NCBI RefSeq assembly: GCF_036417845.1
Contig: NC_089981.1
Span: 8,263,501 to 8,327,500, forward strand
Direction of reading: 5' to 3'
Source: Apteryx mantelli
Lineage: Eukaryota > Chordata > Aves > Apterygiformes > Apterygidae
DNA: 64,000 nt
The notes under the pieces: generated by a model
The model's input: only the letters and a program-made list of their open reading frames with translations
What the model was told of the DNA's origin: nothing
Databases searched by the model: none
In this document: piece by piece, positions 46,166-59,087 of the stretch
Numbering within the stretch: the stretch's first letter is position 1
How the letters are laid out: each line of letters begins with the position of its first letter
Program-made: the position numbers and the translations under genes

Positions 46166-47095
46166 TCATGTCTCACTCCTCTTTGATTTTCTGCTTCATA
46201 GCTTTTTCAAGGCTTTTTTCATGTCTTCATTTCAGAGGGTGTAAATCAAGGGATTGAGCATAGGCATGATGATGGTGTAAACCACAGAGATTATCTTGTC
46301 TGCTGAGAAGATGGTGGAAGGGCACATATAGATGAAAATGCATGACCCAAGGAACAGAAGTGCAACAGTGATATGGGAGGTGCAGGTAGAGAGTGCTTTG
46401 AGACGCCCTTTGGAAGAGCGTGTCCTCAAAGAGACCAAAATAATGACATAGGACACAACAAGAACAAGCAAAGAGCCTGAGGAAATCAGACCACTATTGG
46501 CAACCACGATGCAACCAACCACGTAGGTGTCAGTGCAGGCCAGCTTCAGCAAAGCGTGTACATCACAGAAGTAGTGGTCGATCTCATTGGGCCCACAAAA
46601 CAATAGCTGAGCGGTCAGCAGGGTCTGCACCAGGGAGTGCACACAGCCTCCCACCCACGAAGCTGCCACCAGCCGGCCACACACATGCTTGTTCATAATG
46701 CTTGTGTAATGAAGCGGCTTGCATATAGCAGTGTAACGATCATACGCCATTGCTGTGAGGATGAACATCTCCGTGCAGGCAAAGAGATGGACCCCAAAGA
46801 GCTGTGCTAGGCAGCCCACAAAAGAGATGGTCTTCTTTTCAGCAAGAAGGTCATAAATGAGTTTGGGAACTGTGACAGTAGAGTAACTGATATCTACAAA
46901 GGACAAGCAGCTCAGGAAGAAGTACATGGGAGAGTCCAGCTGTTGACTGTTCTGTATAGTGATGATGCTAAGCAGGTTTCCAAGAATAACAGTGGCATAG
47001 AAGACTAAGAAGAATGTGAAGCATACTTTTGCTAATGCATCATCTTGTGTGAGTCCCTGGAAGACAAACTCCGTCACATTGTTCTTGTTCTTCAC
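46166..47095 (-). pseudogene. Olfactory receptor, class II, OR4-like, start lost and tail broken
   Basis: A third receptor of the same family as 5616-6551 with NVTEFVFQGL, GNLLSI, SPMYFFL, MAYDRYTAIC, HYFCDVH, KALSTCTSHITVALL and [10 protein letters not shown]. Where the family has its start Met the codon is GTG (47095-47093). An ATG further upstream at 47176 is in frame but lies before a likely splice acceptor (CTTCAG near 47115), so it would be used only if that region is exonic. The frame stops with TGA (46234-46232) exactly where the R of IYTLRN should be; beyond it NEDMKKALKKL, a second TGA and SRKSKRSET are still readable. A truncated seven-TM protein lacking helix 8 is conceivable, but loss of both ends points to a pseudogene. 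Confidence 0.82.
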
Positions 47096-47176
47096 ATACG
47101 TCACGTAGACAGGACCTGAAGCACAGAATAAAGCCACCTGTGATGGCATCAGAGACACAGTGTTATCAGTACACAT

Positions 47177-48146
47177 CCATGTCGATCACTGGTATGTTCA
47201 ATATCAATGTATTCCCTTTTATGCCTTTTGGGGAAAGTTTCCTTTCAAAGTCAATGCTTCTCTCAAGGAGTGACAGTTGATATCTAACTCAGAATGTATT
47301 ACTGAAGTGTGTAACAGCGAGCTCCGTCTATTTATTTGAGGGAGTTGGTGGAAATATCCTCCAGATTCCTATTTCTGATCTTTGCCCCTTTTAAAAAGGA
47401 AGACTAGTCACTAGGTTCCCTAAACATCCACTTTTGAAGTGTTGATTTGGAAATGAAAAACTGACTGAGACGGATACTGCATGTTACCATTTGAGTCTCA
47501 ACACGTTAGTCATTCCCTAAGGAATTCTGCTCAAGCAGTGAACGTACCTTCTTTTTCAACCCTCTGAAGGAATTCAACAGAACTTTCCTTGCTATTGCTC
47601 TCTGACTCTGGTAGAATGGCCATGCATTTCTGTGCAACCATCAGTGTTCACATCATGACACAAGGCAGCTGGCTAATTAACATCACTTCAACTCTCAGTG
47701 TAGATCCTTCTGGAGGAGGTAAAGTGGACACCTACCTCATTTCTGTTTAGCAGAGATGTGCCTTTAGGCACCAACTGTCTTTAAGGCGCCCTAAGTGAAA
47801 TCAGACCACGTTCAAGGGATGCCAGGAAACCTGAAGCAGGAGAGTCATTGTGCTATATGTGCTGTACTGGGCTACATCTTGTGTGGATTGGTTCCAGTTA
47901 TTGCTCATGAGTTTCTGGGTTGTGACCTCAGTCTCCAAAAGAGCGGGCTTGTGTTTCCTCAGACCACCTTTCCTACAGTACATGGGTGCATACTGGAGGT
48001 AATCTGCATTAATGATGTGTTAGTAAAGTTTTGTACACCTCAGGCAAGTTCTGGACTAGGCATGGAAACCCCCATAAACACACCTGTGATGCCACTGGGG
48101 TAAGAAATACACCGCTGCTGAATCTCCTTTACTCACCAACACCCTT
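47177..48146. other. Intergenic, B-only segment
   Basis: No gene or repeat recognised between the receptor pseudogene and the solo LTR. Confidence 0.6.
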
Positions 48147-48151
48147 GTATT

Positions 48152-48548
48152 TGTCGGAGTGGGGGACGGGCCTGGAGTAACAATGAGTCTCAATATGAGT
48201 ATGGTCGTTCTCCCTTTATTCAAGCTTTTACAGAGTATATATAGACAATGAGCAGAAGCTTGCGTTAGTAACAATGCTACTATTGGTTAAGGCCCCCTGT
48301 ATATGCACGATGTGCCTCGACAGGATTGGTGTCGGGCGACTGCTTGCGTTACTAGCTTTGTGGTCAGAGCTGTGTGCTGCTTCCCCTTTTCTTGATGTCG
48401 ACACCGGCGATGTTCCTGTTTTCATCGTTTAGAGGAGACTTCAAGGACAGCAGCTTGCTCACACTGTGAGCCTTATTCTATGTAATCGTAGGCGGGATTG
48501 CTCACTTTTAACAGATCATGGCCCTTTTTGTCTAACCATTCCTCCACA
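48152..48548 (-). mobile_element. Solo LTR of an endogenous retrovirus
   Basis: A 397-base element with TG...CA ends flanked by a perfect 5-base target duplication GTATT (48147-48151 and 48549-48553). In minus orientation it shows a TATATATA box (48243-48236) followed by AATAAA (48220-48215), the normal order of U3-R signals. No internal retroviral genes or second LTR lie nearby, so it is a recombination remnant. A five-base target duplication is seen in ERVL-type and some other retroviruses; the class is not certain. Confidence 0.85.
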
Positions 48549-48553
48549 GTATT

Positions 48554-51500
48554 CACCTTTGCTGCACTCTAGTGCAGTACGCAAGTATCACTAGTGTTCC
48601 ATTTCTACACTGAAAAGATAGACGGCAAGAGCTGCAGAACAGTGTCTACAATACTGGCAAGTCCTTTGGGCTCTTAATCCTGTTCCACAATCACAGGTCA
48701 ATCAGTTCTTTCTCACGAGATCTCTGCCTCTTCCACCCTCCAACTTCAGCAGCAGAGGAAATATTCTTTTGTGTCTCCAGCCCTATCTCCATGCCACTCC
48801 ATGGGCAGAGGGAAAGCAGTATGGGGAGGCCCAAAGCGTGTGTGTTAAGAGCATTGTTGCCACGATGTGTACAGCTAGAGGGGACAAGTTAAGATTGAGT
48901 ACATAGGCAGTGCTGCAGCTACCTATTGACTCCTTGACTCTGTAACACCAGAAACTTCCTTTTGACAGATATTTCTGGAAATGGCATATAACTGAAAAAT
49001 AAGCAAAGAAGACACCAATTAAAACAAAGGGTAAAAAAATTGGAGTTCTTTCTACTTCATAAAATGCACCTCACAAAAGTCACTCAACAGTAATGCCTCT
49101 TTTCAAAGGTAGGATTTCATAGTCATGCTTGAACAAAGCAAAGAAGCAAGATCAGAAAACTTACACAGTTTATATTTGCTAGTCTCCAACAGTTTGCCTG
49201 CTATTCTCCTCTGATGACCTCTCGGACCACTTCAGGCAGTTTCATCAAAACCTCTCAGCTCCAAGCTGCTTCGAGAGCAGTCCACATCTCTGCCAGGGCT
49301 GAAAACTACAGAGGATGAAAGGGACAGCCTGAATGTCTAGCTCCATTTCTCATTCTGCAAAAACAACTTCCAAGAGCATCTGCAAGAACAACTCTCTCTC
49401 TCTCTCCAGGTGGGGAAGTTGTGGCAGAAATATTTCAAGTAAATTGCACAGCAGAAGCACAAGCTTACCAGAAGCAATGAGATCGCAGAGGCATGTGAAG
49501 TTTTCTTTGTCAGAAAGAATCAGTGGACGGGGAGCTAAAATATCTATTTTGGACAGCTATTAGAGTAATCTCTACAGGGTGACTGTGGAGCGTGATCACC
49601 TAGACCATGTCACATTGTGTGGAGGTTTGCTTGCTTTCCAATACTGTCCAGATAAATGGACTTCATTTAGTATTAGCTATGTGCTTCTTTTGGAAACATT
49701 TCTATTTAAAATCAATGTCATGGCTGACCATTTGCAAGATTTTGTGTTCACATTGCCCTTGCAATCAAACATTTTTTGAGTAAAGATGACTCTTACACGT
49801 GTCAGATATTTTTTCCCTTCCAAGCCAATATTTCACATATGCTTTCTTCTTTCTTATTAACTTGCTCTTACCATTGCACGTTTGCAGCATAAATAAATAT
49901 CAGAACTGTGCTATATGACTGTTGGCACTTAGACATCTGGTCTGTACACGTTTGAAACAAGAAGTAAACGAGGAAATTATTTCAAGACTTTAAAAATGTT
50001 TGTGGTCAGGCCTCACTACTTGCCAGGTATTTTTACTCAGACAATGCAAAATATAGAAGCAGCTGTTTAGTCCTCATATTAAGTCATTATAAGAATCTGG
50101 GCCAATGTGCAGAGGAATCAAATGTTGTTGTTGTTGTTGACGCCTTCCATAAGCTTTGGTCCCGCTGTTGCCTGCTAGCATCCGGCAGCCAGAAGAGAAA
50201 TCAGAAAAATCATGGCGTTCTTCCCCAAAACATTAAAAAAACAAAAAAGTTTTTAAATTATAAGCCTTAGCGTGAACTGGCCGTGTGCCCTAACCCCTCA
50301 GCAGTTTCAGTATGAAGGGGGTCAGTGGGCCCCATCTGTCTTTCCACCTGCCCCACACAGGGTGAGACAGACCAGCCTCTGAAGGCACCTGTCCCTCTCT
50401 GTTGACAATGGTGCTCATCTAGACAACTGTCCTTCATTGCATGAAGAATTTAGACTGCTACAAATAGGTGGGGATGGTCCCACCTTTAGCTGTGTCCACA
50501 GAGTGTGAATGCTGGGTGAGGGACATGCTGGCCCAGGCCTGAGGGACACTATCCCTCTAAGCCTTGAGAATCAGGATTTATCCCAGTTCCGTCCTGCTGG
50601 CTGCCATCCACATAACCCACCACGGTGAGGAGAAGACACTGAGACGTCCGCAGTGTACTGGTGCATGCCTGTGAAACGGGAACCCACTCTGCCACCCCCT
50701 GCATAGAGCAGAGGACATTCGGGGAACCAGAGCATTTGCAACATTGTCCCACGGTTTGGTCCGTAGATGTGCCGCTCTCCTGTGCAGGGAACACCTTCTT
50801 ATCTTGAATCACGCTTAAGCCATGTTAAGGTGCAACACAAGTGCAAGCCAGTGTTTATAGGGAACGTGAAGTGAAGGAAGAAAAAAGAAAGTGCTTTAGT
50901 TACTTTCAGAGTGCATTACACAGATGTCTTTCTCCCTCACGCAGCTCATTTGCTCTTTTCCTCCTGGCAAGGTAGGAGTCAGGGTCCCGTGGCTCCTCGT
51001 GGCTCCTTCGTCCTTGAGGAGAACCTTAGCTGCTAGAACTAACCTCCCTGTGGCAGCTGTGACTGGCTCTGAGATGATTTAATCTTCCATCTTCACATTT
51101 CTTCTCTTCCTTCCTGCAGGAGTAGCTGTTCCAGCTATTCCCTTGGAATACATGTTTCTTCCTTTGCCTGGGCCTGTAAATATGCCCTGTTGGGCTAGGA
51201 GTTATCCTGCGTACAGGAATTATTCCCAAACCACTCTTTTTTTTTCACTGAAACATAAAATTGTGCCCCCCAATGCTTTCTTTGCCCCCCAATGCTTTCC
51301 TTGGTGGCGACAATTTCCTACGGTGAGCAATTTATCTTTCACTTGGATCTTTGATTCGCTATTAGTCTAAACAGTAAAATGCAAAATCTGAGGCAGAGAT
51401 GAAGGGCAGAGGGGATGGCTAGGAAGGAGGGCATTAGTGATAGGTGAACTACTGCAGAAAGGCAGAGAGTTGCACTGGAATGGGAAGGGGAGAAGCTTCT

Positions 51501-52093
51501 CCTCATATCACCTGCATCAGCAAATGACCCAGCCAGCATCTAATATCAGCAGTTTAATTGCTAACCCATGGATTCAGCATATGACAATGCAGTACTCCTA
51601 AGAAGGCATTTACTCCAAAGAAAAGGGGAAGAAAGCCTTTGGTACAATTGCTTCCAGCAGCAGGGGACCTTGAAGGTCTTGCAGACACCTTGGGCCATCG
51701 TTTCCTAGCAGAGCAGACTGCAGAGTAGATGGAGTTTGTCTGACGGAAAGTTTACACCTGGGAGAGCTCGGACTAATGGGATGCTCTGCCTGCAACACAT
51801 TTTAATATTTTTGATAGCATTCATTTCTTTATTTGCTGGTGTCTCAGCAGTGCTTGGAAGCCCCAGTCCTGGGCCTGTGCTATTCAAAAAGAGAACATAA
51901 AGGGAATCCCTGCTAGTCACAGAGTTTACAATGCCATTCCAATCAAAACATGAACTTTCAGTGTCTTCCTAATTACTGCAACAGCTAAAACCAAGCTTTT
52001 CTTCAAAAGGGAGCTTTCAGTAAATTTTCCAAAATGGAATTATAGTGAGAGAGACTTGATTTTCTCAGCTCCTGAGAAAATGTTACCACAGTT
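48554..52093. other. Intergenic; B-only to 50097, then copy of 3639-5615
   Basis: No gene. A short CT run lies at about 49397-49408. From 50098 the sequence follows copy A. The GTT run near 50126 is one unit longer than in A. Confidence 0.6.
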
Positions 52094-53029
52094 CTACACC
52101 TCACCCTTTTCACTCCAGACTTTTCTATTCCATAGTTTTCTCATGGCACTTTTCATCTCCTCATTTCTCAGTGTGTAGATGAGTGGGTTCAGCATGGGCG
52201 TGATGACAGTGTAAAAGACAGCTACGCTCTTGTCCTCTGAGAAACTGCTGGATGGGCGTATGTAGGTGAATGTGCATGGCCCAAAGAAGAGAATCACCAC
52301 AGTAATGTGGGACCCACAGGTGGAGAGGGCTTTGTACCGCGCTTCGGACGTTCGCCTTCTCAAGGAAAACAAAATTACAATGTAGGAAATGACAAGTATG
52401 AAGAAAGAGACCAAACAAATCATTCCAGTATTGGCAACAACAATGACGCCCACAACATAGGTGTCTGTACAGGCCAGTTGTAGTAGGGGATGGACTTCAC
52501 AGAAGTAGTGGTCAATTTTGTTGGGGCCGCAAAAAGGGAGGCTAACGGTTATGAGGGTCTGCACCAGGGAGTGCACAAAGCCCCCCACCCATGAACCCAT
52601 CACCATCCAGCCACACACACGCCTGGTCATGAGGGTGGTGTAGTGCAGGGGTCTGCATATGGCAAAGTAGCGATCATAGGCCATCATTGTGAGGATGAAG
52701 ATCTCAGCGCTGCCGAAGAAATGTAACCCAAATAGCTGTGCCATGCAACCCACAAAGGAAATGGTTTTCTTCTCAACAAGGAAGTCAGCAATCATTTTGG
52801 GAGCTGTGACAGAAGAGAGGCAAATATCTGCAATGGACAGGTGGCAGAGAAAGAAATACATGGGGGAGTTCAGACGTTGACTGCTAACTACAGTGACAAC
52901 GATGAGCAGATTTCCTGCCACAGTAACACTATAGAAGAACAAAAACACCACAAAACATATTTTCTGCACCCCTTGGTTCTTTGAAAGGCCCAGGAGAATG
53001 AATTCCTTCACACTGCTTACATTCTCCAT
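52094..53029 (-). CDS. Olfactory receptor, class II, OR4-like (copy B), intact
   Basis: Paralogue of 5616-6551, also 311 residues from the family-type start [10 protein letters not shown] at 53029; the in-frame ATG at 53209 is disregarded for the same reasons. All family motifs are intact: [25 protein letters not shown], and the extracellular cysteines. I count about 22 amino-acid differences from copy A, all between residues 34 and 263. The first 33 residues and the last 48 are identical. Changes sit in TM1, TM2-3, TM4, ECL2 (Asp178 to Glu), TM5 and ECL3, several at positions lining the usual odorant pocket. The likely splice acceptor upstream is preserved. Both copies appear usable and may have diverged in ligand range. 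Confidence 0.92.
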   Translation of the reverse strand: MENVSSVKEFILLGLSKNQGVQKICFVVFLFFYSVTVAGNLLIVVTVVSSQRLNSPMYFFLCHLSIADICLSSVTAPKMIADFLVEKKTISFVGCMAQLFGLHFFGSAEIFILTMMAYDRYFAICRPLHYTTLMTRRVCGWMVMGSWVGGFVHSLVQTLITVSLPFCGPNKIDHYFCEVHPLLQLACTDTYVVGVIVVANTGMICLVSFFILVISYIVILFSLRRRTSEARYKALSTCGSHITVVILFFGPCTFTYIRPSSSFSEDKSVAVFYTVITPMLNPLIYTLRNEEMKSAMRKLWNRKVWSEKGEV

Positions 53030-56000
53030 GTTGATCAGTCGGGTGCCAATATGCAATATACAGCTTATACCCCTGGGAAAACAAAGACAGACACATGATT
53101 CATCAGCATTTTTTTCATTATTAATAATGAGTTCTATTTCAGAAGTAGATACAAACCAAGAAAGATATAGCATTAGTATTAAGCTTATGAAGTGTTTAGT
53201 TTCTGTCATGTATTTTTTTTTAACGGCTATTTAATTCTCCACAGTACAAAGCTTCTGCCATGGCTTTGGTGGCACGGAGATAGGTGCACTCTGTGATATG
53301 TTCCTTAATCCTGGTCCTCCAGGATTTTGAAGGACTGGCTCCATGGCTGGTAGCCTTCCATGCACTAAGGACACAGCCAGAGTGTTCACCTTGGGCACTA
53401 CAAGGCAGATAATGCAGTATGTTTGCCCTCAGGGTAGACAAAGTCCCTCACAGCAATCTTTGTAAAATGGGTGTCTTTAAGAATACCTGGAAATATTGCT
53501 CAGAATGATGATTTGCTTTATAAGTACACGTGATCTTTGAATTCTTGTTTAGAAGGGAAATGTAACCACATGCAGAGAAAAGAACTCTCTTGTGTATATA
53601 CATTTGGAAACGTAAATATGAAATGTCACAGGCTGAAAAATGAGTTCTGGGAAGGTTATCTATCATGGAGGGAAAAAAATTGCACATATGACTTAATGGA
53701 GTATTTGACATTGTTCTAACTGTCAGCATTGTTTCTATCAGAGGAAGGAAGAATGAAAGACTCTTGTGAGATCTTCTGTCCCAGCACTGTACTGATTTTG
53801 CCTAGTGTGATTTTTGATACGCTCTGCGTGATCCTTTCAAGGGTTAACTTAGCTTAATGAAGCTAATCTAACTAAACTCCTTCAACAGCCAGTATAAGTC
53901 TGATTCATAGGCTGATTCAGAATGACTGAATTAGGGTCCTTTGCAGAACCATTTTTCCTCCATTCACTATGAGGAGCTTAAGCAAATTAGCACCACCAGC
54001 TTAGAATGACCCTCAGAGAATAATCCCTTTTGGTGCCTGAAAGTAGCTCAGAGCTTTCTGTAATGCCATCCACCTGTTTTAGGTTATGGCTGAGCTCCTT
54101 GTCCCTAGGCATTTCTACATCCATACAGTTTCTCATTCGAGACAAGGTCACATTCCAGCATAAACATGGGACTTCTTTGGTTCACCCTGTGTTCCAGCTA
54201 CAACCCATCGAGCATTACGTGTCACTAATAAATGAGTAGCCCACATCTTTAGAAAGAGTGTAACGTTTCTAGCTTGCCATTATGCACCCAGACCACCAGA
54301 GTTCCTTTGGCAAAGAAGTCTGGGAACCACCAGATGAAACTCTTCACAGAGAGTTTAAGGTCAGCCAAAAGCAGGCACTCTTTTAATAAAAATATCCACT
54401 GTATGGGCTTCCTTCTAGGATCAAAACATTCCCCGTCAGCTGGTGTTAAAATGCACCATTTTAAGTCCTGCAGAATTACATCACAACCAGGTCTTCTCAT
54501 TTGTCTTGGTGATCTGTGAGCAAATCTGCGTAATGATTCAGTTAAGCCAAGTTATCTACCAACTACTTCCATCTGCAGCATAATCAGAAACTCTCGTGCA
54601 GGCACAAAGGGATCAAGCATCCACAGGAAACACTGAAACTGAGAAAACCCAAGATTACTTTCAAACCCACAAAGTGAAGCCGAGAGAGGAAGTGGGCAAA
54701 GTTAGGGACTTTTCCTATGCTTACAGTTGTACTTACGCTAGATGAAAGTTTTTCAAGCAGAAGGGTAAAATTTACATGGATGGTTCCTTTTCAGATATTT
54801 CTACAAGGAAAAGGATCTGTAAGAACAATGTGAGGTCAGTTTCTCCCTTGTCTTACCAAGTCGTGATCCTTTCTACCCCTCTTCCTTCTACTGAGCAACG
54901 ACGTAGACTTCTCAACAAAATAAATGACAGGGATGAAATGGGCACACCTTTATGGCTGTGCAGTACCCAGACGAAAAGAAATAGCTGGGCTCCATCCAAG
55001 CCAGAGCATCACTGGAAGCATACCACAGCAATCGCAGGGCCATATTTAGGCAGTCAGAAAGCAGTGACCAAGAGAGAAATGGTCAGGGGAAACTATATGC
55101 CTGAATACCAGCAGGTGGCAAATTCCTGAGCTAGAAACAAGGTGTGCATCTACAAAAGGACCGATTCACAATTCAGACAGCTCGGCTATGTGTCTTGCTT
55201 GACAAGGTCCTTTCCATCACCACCAAACTGCATTTAACAAACTACCCATCTGTCTGATCTCATCTCATCGACTTAAGTCATGTAGGCACCTGTACCTAAG
55301 CTAGGCATATTACACCTGACCAGTCTACTTGTAGATGTGATGAATCATGTGCTGCAGGTACCCGTTTCTAGACCGTTGACTCCAAGAGGCTTACTAGAAT
55401 GACTAATTCAGTAGAGGATTGCCACCAGTTATGGCTTATCTCTTCAAGTGCCTTTGCAGGGGTAGACCTGAGCTATATGACATAATGCAATCAGCTGCAA
55501 AATAAAATGAATCTCATGTGTACTCTTAACATCTCAAAAAGGGTGAGAAATTGCACCATCTCCTTACTGCATGCATTCTTGCCTAAAATCTCAGGTGGTT
55601 ATGGGAAACAAAAGAATAATATCGAAGCAATCGAATCTGCGGCTGTAGAACTAGCTCTGTATATGATTCTAGCCAAAGATAACTAGAGACAGTTGATAAC
55701 TTCAGTGGAAGTTCCTTTCTGTATTTTCACATTTGTTCAAGAAGAAAGGAAAAGGAAAAGGAAGAGGAAAGAAAAGCGAGCAAACAAAGCGAAGGAAAGC
55801 GAGAAGCCAGAGAAGCTGCAAAACTTACCTCGCCTGTGTTTAGAGATCTAATTTTTTGTGTAAGGGCTGTACAACTTTATCTCCTCAACTTCTGTCTCTC
55901 CTGGTATGAATGTGTTAGAGCACAGCACCTTTAAAGAACATAGAATGGCTTCTGGAAAGCTTCCAAAACTTGCTTAGGAGGTGGCTGTTAGTGTATAATC

Positions 56001-57255
56001 CAGTCCCATCTAATGTATTACTTGCTTTCGTGTGTCACAAGTGTATCTTGATGTTTCCTGCCTGTGTGAGAAGTGGTTTAATAGGCTGTGTGGATGATGT
56101 GACCTGGGTGTGTTGAAGGATGCTTTCATACCCCAGCAGCTGCAAAAAGGGCTGAGAAGAAAACCGTTTAAGTACCAATCTTTAACCCTCTCCCAGGAAA
56201 TCTTCCACCCGAAGGGCTCTTGGGGCTGGAGGAGGGAGGGGTGGAGGCTTCGTGAAGGGAAGGCGTGAAAGAAAGGGGCAAAGGAGGAGAATGAGTTCTG
56301 TCTTGACTGAAAAGTTTAAGTAAATATATTTTAAAGAAACAGTTGTCAGTCAGTGCTTTTCTAATGATATCACAAAGGCATTTCAGGGTTTCTCCATAAG
56401 AAATAACAGTCAAAGGAGTAGCTGAGTATTCAACTGGACAAGCATATGCATGGACCTATGCAGTTAACGCTTCTCGGAGTTCTTCCTTACTCCAAGCTGA
56501 TAGTTTTATGGATTTCCCATGTGTAAAGGGCCATTAGGTCCACTGCTCTGGCTTCCTAGCATTGTGAATGCTAAAACTGTCCATTTGTAATCTAGATATT
56601 TTCTCTCCTTTTTTCACTTCTGTGTATTCCAAAAAACATGTAAAAGAGAAATCTTCATTAAAGGAAAAAAAGAAAGAAACCTCAAGCTGTAGGAAGAGTC
56701 ACCATCCTCCAGGGATGGTCAAGAATTCCTATCACAGGAGTCTTTTAAGGACAGGTTGGGCTCATTTCTCTCAGGAGTGGTTACGATGAAGTTTTTATAG
56801 GGACAGAAGATGTCCTGGGTGACCTCTTGATGACCCTCCAAGTCCTATCTCACCAGAAATTTCATCACTGGAAATCCAGTGAATAAAGCCTCTTTGCAAG
56901 AATTTGCATGTTCTAACAGAGGTCAGTGAATTACCAAGTCAGTCAAAAAAATCCTTCATTTACGAACTGGGAAACTGAGGGAGGAAGTCACCTATTTAAT
57001 GCCAATGGAAGTCAGCGAGTTTAACCCTGACTTAGTCACTCTAGGCTCTTCTGCGGAAAAAAATGAATGTCTCTGGAGGCAGATGCATCTGATCTACCTC
57101 AGAACTGTTTTTAGGATGCGATTAGGTGTGAAATAGACATCTAGCTTTTAAACAAAATAACTTAGGGCGGACGAATCTCACTGTCATGACGGGCCCCATC
57201 TTTCTTAACCTGAGCAGCTGCAGTCAAAGGTGAACCTATGAAATGAAACAAACGA
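53030..57255. other. Noncoding flank upstream of the copy B receptor
   Basis: Near-identical to 6552-10760. No gene recognised. The purine microsatellite at about 55741-55803 differs from its partner. Confidence 0.6.
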
Positions 57256-58865
57256 AGCAAATAGACATGCTGATTTATAGCAGCATATCATCTCAACCAA
57301 GGCCCAAGTCAAATTCATCGTTTCTCTCAACTCTACTGTGTATTTGTAGCTTATGCCTCATGGATGTCAGGAAAGACATTGTCTCAGCTACTGTCCTTTC
57401 CTTTGTTTTGCTGAAATTTCTGGAAATGTGGAATGGCCTGATAGCAACATAGTTAATGTCTCCATCTCCTCTGCACAGAATGCCAGCGATCTCCACAGTG
57501 AAAACAGAAATCCTACAATTAATGAGAATAAATACTGGTAAAGAAATGTCTTGGTGAAAATAGTCCCCTAACTTAAATGTCCTTTTACTGTCGCCTGGAG
57601 TCTTGGGCAGCTTAATGAGGGTTAACAGTAGTCACTGCAGGAAACAAGAGTATTGGGTAGGAAGGTAAACAAAGTCTTACAGTCTTTGGGAAAGGAAGAG
57701 GAGCAACAGATGACAGAAGCCAGAGATCAGGCCAATAGCATCTGGCCTGCCAACCTAGTATGAGTCAGCCTGCCACTTTCTGTACCCAGTGGCACACATG
57801 GCAGCAACTTGGCTAGCATCACATTCATGTCCTTTTGTTTCCCTAGCCAAATGGACTACCAGAGGTGACTTGATGCACAAGTCCAAATGAAGAATTGCTG
57901 CTACCTCCTGCTGCAAAATAATTCCCCATAGGGCTGTGCTTAGTGCCCGCAAAGGAGAAAGGTGTTTTCTCCATTTTCATTCCACTTACCTTGGCACCTG
58001 GCTCTGGACACCACTATGGCAGCAGGTCATGCTTGGGGAGCTGTGATTTGGACAAGGAGGGACTGTGCATGGTGAGATGAATGAGGTTTTGCAGCTGGAT
58101 AGTGAATACTGGCAAGGGGTTTGTTGACAGAGCCATGGTGAATGTGTGTTGTGAATTTGATGATGGGCAGGATGGGGACAAGGCACAGTGTGGAGGGAAG
58201 TTGTGAAACTTGAAATGGATGCTACATGGCCAGCGACTGTGTTCATGGAGTTTGTGAAATCAGAAGTGCCCGAGGTGTGGTGAGGGACTGTGCTGAAAGA
58301 TCGTATGAAGTGGCAGGTAATACTGTGGGTGCTAAGCTGTGTTGAAAGACCTTGTGACATCAGAAGCAGACATTGTGTATTGAAGGGTAACACTAGGAGA
58401 GGTTGCAAAATTGTGGCTGCTGAGGTGTCATAAGGCTGGCTACAGAGTTCAAGGAGACCCTACAGTAGAACAGGTAATGTGAGGTAGTAGGGGACAATGT
58501 GTGGTGACAGCCTGTGTTGGGAGAGGTTTTGCGGTCAGAAGAGGACACTCGGTAGTGATGAATGTGCTAAGGGAGGTTCTGCAGTGACAGTGGACCCTTG
58601 GGGAATGAGAAGCTGTGTTGAGGGAGGTTGTGAAATCAGCAGCAGGCATTAGGGAAGAGGACTGACCATTTCTCAATCTGTGTGACCCTGAGCAGCAGTA
58701 GGCCATCTTCTGCCAGGTCTATGAAAATAGAGCTGCTCATGGATGCAGCTGGGAAGCAAAGCATCAGTGCAAGAGTCAAGCTATAACTTTGGACAGACAG
58801 TTCTTGTGTTCTTTATATCGTGAGACTGTCTGAAGAAGGGAGAAGTAGTGAAAAAGCATTACTAT
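57256..58865. other. B-only sequence at the left edge of the inverted arm
   Basis: No counterpart in copy A. No gene is recognised. Its right part contains a degenerate minisatellite. Confidence 0.6.
58085..58660. repeat. Degenerate minisatellite, period about 52 bases
   Basis: The core (GTGTTGAGGGAGGTTGTGAA followed by ATCAGAAG in the best units) recurs at about 58190, 58244, 58296, 58344, 58398, 58518, 58569 and 58619. Units differ by many substitutions and small indels. Spacing wanders between 48 and 54 bases, with one unit poorly kept. Confidence 0.65.
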
Positions 58866-59087
58866 TGCATGCCAAACATTGGTAAATTCCCATTTTTGAT
58901 GGTCCCTGGCTCATCTCTCTGGGACAGCAGCACCAACCCGGTCGTTTACTTCCTCTTCAGGAGCAACCGTCACCACCGGCTCCATGGCTCTGGGAAAGTC
59001 ACCTTCCAACAAGCGTTTGCAGAGAAAGCAACGTGCGGAGAAGGAAGCCAAGTGCCCAGAGACACTGCTGCAGAGACTGCTGTATAA
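58866..59087 (+). pseudogene. Mas-related G-protein coupled receptor, C-terminal fragment (copy B)
   Basis: Encodes GKFPFLMVPGSSLWDSSTNP, VVYFLFRSNRHHRLHGSGKV, then TFQQAFAEKATCGEGSQVP and RDTAAETAV before a TAA at 59085-59087. Unlike the A copy, the tail has no stop (CAA where A has TGA). Everything upstream of TM7 is missing, so it cannot make a receptor. The orientation is opposite to the A copy because the arm is inverted. Confidence 0.8.

Larger units (their letters stand above)
44241..50097 (+). other. 5.86-kb segment present in copy B, absent from copy A
   Basis: Comparing with A, the match jumps from 44240 (= 3638) to 50098 (= 3639). The segment carries an olfactory receptor pseudogene and a solo LTR. 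Its ends show no transposon-like terminal repeat, so a deletion from A is the simpler reading than an insertion into B. Confidence 0.85.
50098..57255 (+). repeat. Segmental duplication, copy B, middle arm (matches 3639-10760)
   Basis: Direct and collinear with copy A, including the receptor gene. It ends at 57255, after AAATGAAACAAACGAAG; copy A has the same word with one change and then continues as the sequence found in reverse at 63228. Confidence 0.93.
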
